Source: Planctomycetota bacterium
GTDB taxonomy: Bacteria > Planctomycetota > J058
Direction of reading: 5' to 3'
Assembly (NCBI GenBank): GCA_023954375.1
Contig: JAMLIC010000004.1
Coordinates: 62,001 to 126,000, forward strand
DNA length: 64,000 bases
The first letter of the stretch is position 1. Every line of letters starts with the position of its first letter. Both the position numbers and the translations under genes were made by a program. Below the pieces are notes generated by a model that had not been told where the DNA came from, ran no database searches, and saw only the letters and a program-made list of their open reading frames with translations. Shown here one piece after another: positions 62,599 to 64,000 of the stretch.

Positions 62599-63431
62599 GG
62601 CCGCCCCCGCAGCCGCCACTCGACCTCGCCCGGCGCAGGCCCCACGACGAGCGGTCGCGGCTCGACGGCGCGCCTGGGCGCCGCCGCCAGCTCGGCCAGG
62701 AGGGCGTCGCGCTCGGCGAGGCAGCGCGGGTCGAAGTCGACGCGGTCGACGAGGCGCTCGAGCGCGCGGCGCAGGGCGAGCGCGTCGAGGCCGTCGACGT
62801 GCGGCGCGAGCAGCGCCGGGTCGAGGTGGTCGACGTCGAGCTTGCGGGCCTCGCGCCGGCGCACGAGGTGGCGCAGGCGGTCGGGCGACACGGGCCCGAG
62901 GGCGCCGCGCCGCCGGAACGCCCGCGCCAGGGGCTCCGGCACGAGGACGTCCGGCGCGTGCAGGCACAGGAGCGGGACGCCCGGGTGGTCGAGGAGCAGG
63001 GCCGCCGCCTCGCGGGCGGCGAGCGTCGGCGCGCCGTCCGGGCCGGCGCTCGTGGCCAGGAGCTCGAAGCGGCCCACGACGAGGAGCTCGTCCTCCGCGC
63101 CGGCCTGGAGCGCGCGGCGCAGCTCGGCCAGCAGCGCGGCGGCGAGCGAGGTCGGCCGCACCTCGAGGTCGACGCGCGCGCCGAGCGCGACGCGCTCGGG
63201 CTCGTGCCCGGCCAGGTAGCGCGCGCGCAGCGGCCGACCCGTCGCCGGGTCGGCCAGGCGGTCGCGGAGCGCCCGGTGCACGAGCCCGGCCAGCGCCTCG
63301 TCGCACTCGACCAGGGCCGCCTCGCCGCGCCGCGCGCACGCCGCCAGCTCGCCGAGCTCGTCCGCGTAGGCCGCCTGCACGGCGTCCAGCGGGGTGAGCT
63401 CACGGGGCAGCGAGGCGATCGGCACGCGCAC
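62595..63431 (-). CDS. Unknown protein coupled to the macro-domain gene, possibly a degenerate AAA+-like protein
   Basis: A 278-residue soluble protein that I do not firmly recognise. The segments LLVVGRFELLATSAG and LDHPGVPLLCLHAPDVLVPEPLARAF look like Rossmann-type strands. VSPDRLRHLVRRREARKLDV plus HVDGLDALALRRALERLV recalls the helical lid of some AAA+ ATPases, but no Walker A motif is present. It overlaps the macro-domain gene by 4 bases. A role in ADP-ribose or nucleotide signalling is inferred from this coupling only. Confidence 0.6.
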   Translation of the reverse strand: MRVPIASLPRELTPLDAVQAAYADELGELAACARRGEAALVECDEALAGLVHRALRDRLADPATGRPLRARYLAGHEPERVALGARVDLEVRPTSLAAALLAELRRALQAGAEDELLVVGRFELLATSAGPDGAPTLAAREAAALLLDHPGVPLLCLHAPDVLVPEPLARAFRRRGALGPVSPDRLRHLVRRREARKLDVDHLDPALLAPHVDGLDALALRRALERLVDRVDFDPRCLAERDALLAELAAAPRRAVEPRPLVVGPAPGEVEWRLRGRP

Positions 63432-63491
63432 GGGCGGATCTCCGTGACGGATGACACCACCCGGCCGGCCGGTGGCGCAAGCGGCCCCAGG

Positions 63492-64000
63492 TCACGCCGA
63501 CGCGAGGGCCGCCTCCAGCTCCGCGCACCTGCGGCGCACCTCCTCGGACGCCCCCGGGAGGCGCTGCGCCAGGACCACCGCCGCGCGCAGCCAGCAGCAG
63601 TAGCCCGGCCGCGGGACGCGCGCCAGGAGCCCGTCGAGCCAGCGCCGGGCCTCCTCGCGCACCTCGGGCGACTCCGCCGCGAGGTCGCAGACGGCCACGA
63701 GCGCCGCCTGGACGGTCCAGTCCATGGGCCCGTGGACGAGCGCGTGGAGCGCGGCGCGCCGCCGCGTGCCGGCCCAGCCCTCCTCGGCGCCGGCGATCGT
63801 CAGCGCCGCCGCCTGCTGCACGCGCAGGAGCCACCGGTCGGCCGTCACGTCGAGCGCCTCGGGGAGGGGCGGCGGATGGACCATGGTCGCCAGGAGGTCC
63901 GGGATCGCCGCAGGCCCGAGCCGCGCGCCGAGCGCCTTGCCCGCCGCCGCCCAGCCCGCGAGCGAGTAGGGGGTGACGGCGAGCCCCGCGACCTCGGCGC
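63492..64000 (-). CDS. Helical-repeat protein, cut by the window edge
   Basis: The frame is open from the stop at 63492 to the right edge, so at least 168 residues of the C-terminal part are present and the start lies beyond 64000. The sequence is Ala/Leu/Arg-rich with helical pairs (LRVQQAAALTIAGAEEGWAG, WTVQAALVAVCDLAAESPE, YCCWLRAAVVLAQRLPGA) resembling HEAT or ARM repeats. No enzyme motif is visible. It is followed on the same strand, after 60 bases, by the macro-domain pair. Confidence 0.6.
   Translation of the reverse strand, partial: AEVAGLAVTPYSLAGWAAAGKALGARLGPAAIPDLLATMVHPPPLPEALDVTADRWLLRVQQAAALTIAGAEEGWAGTRRRAALHALVHGPMDWTVQAALVAVCDLAAESPEVREEARRWLDGLLARVPRPGYCCWLRAAVVLAQRLPGASEEVRRRCAELEAALASA

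Overview
Organism. The window is extremely GC-rich (third codon positions are almost all G or C) and has many GTG starts and 4-nt GTGA/ATGA gene overlaps. Several features point to Planctomycetota: a 1216-residue protein that joins an N-terminal zinc ribbon to a membrane segment and HEAT repeats, a Ser/Thr kinase fused to a PQQ-type beta-propeller, a kinase-STAS operon, HEAT-repeat and von Willebrand-like secreted proteins, a YdjY-type protein, an archaemetzincin and a multihaem cytochrome. This is an inference from gene content. No rRNA or other phylogenetic marker beyond prfC and topA is present.

Layout. 1-586: interspersed and tandem repeats. 587-3881: secreted peptidoglycan-binding protein, SUFU-family protein and release factor 3 (prfC). 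3889-4827: 2-oxoglutarate dioxygenase. 4993-16451 (minus): surface-polysaccharide locus with a CgeB-like glycosyltransferase, rfbF, a Wzy-like polymerase, a phosphotransferase, a GT2, a type II GAPDH-like enzyme, a Wzx-type flippase and a glycoside-hydrolase-like lipoprotein. A divergent outer-membrane beta-barrel (16631-17986) is the likely export partner. 17987-20292: repeats, then an FHA-GAF-GGDEF-FHA diguanylate cyclase. 20308-22351: a group II intron with a wrecked reverse transcriptase, inserted inside a repeat copy. 22352-23490: no genes, but dense repeats, including a four-unit array of paired RNA hairpins (22753-23090). 23491-24908: a small protein and a sigma-54 activator. 25382-31258: a pseudokinase facing a three-gene operon (PD-(D/E)XK-like, HEAT, HD). 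31272-33493: a GT39-type enzyme and a DUF7873-type protein.

33541-33995 is a small transcription unit framed by two strong hairpin terminators. It holds two tRNA-like genes whose 3' halves lie upstream of their 5' halves, i.e. circularly permuted. 34008-40113 (minus) is a six-gene operon: kinase, STAS, archaemetzincin, methyltransferase, membrane protein and CBS protein. 40245-42172 is a two-gene operon ending in a membrane GGDEF protein. 42319-54787 (minus) carries YdjY, a PTS-IIA-like protein, the zinc-ribbon/HEAT protein, topA with a lysine-rich N-terminal extension, a HEAT/vWA protein and a pentahaem cytochrome. 54972-60236 (minus) is a complete livKHMGF branched-chain amino acid (or related amide) ABC transporter. 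60325-64000: meaB, a frameshifted lipoprotein, a macro-domain protein with its partner, and a partial helical protein at the right edge.

How the parts fit. Signalling is prominent: two diguanylate cyclases, one HD protein, one active kinase, one apparent pseudokinase, FHA domains and a STAS protein. Together with the polysaccharide locus this suggests c-di-GMP and phospho-signalling control of the cell surface, but no direct link is shown by the sequence. Several sigma-70-type promoters with 17-nt spacers can be read, and three genes appear to be transcribed leaderless. The most unusual signals are the permuted tRNA pair, the paired-hairpin array, and two interspersed repeat families, one of which hosts the decayed intron.
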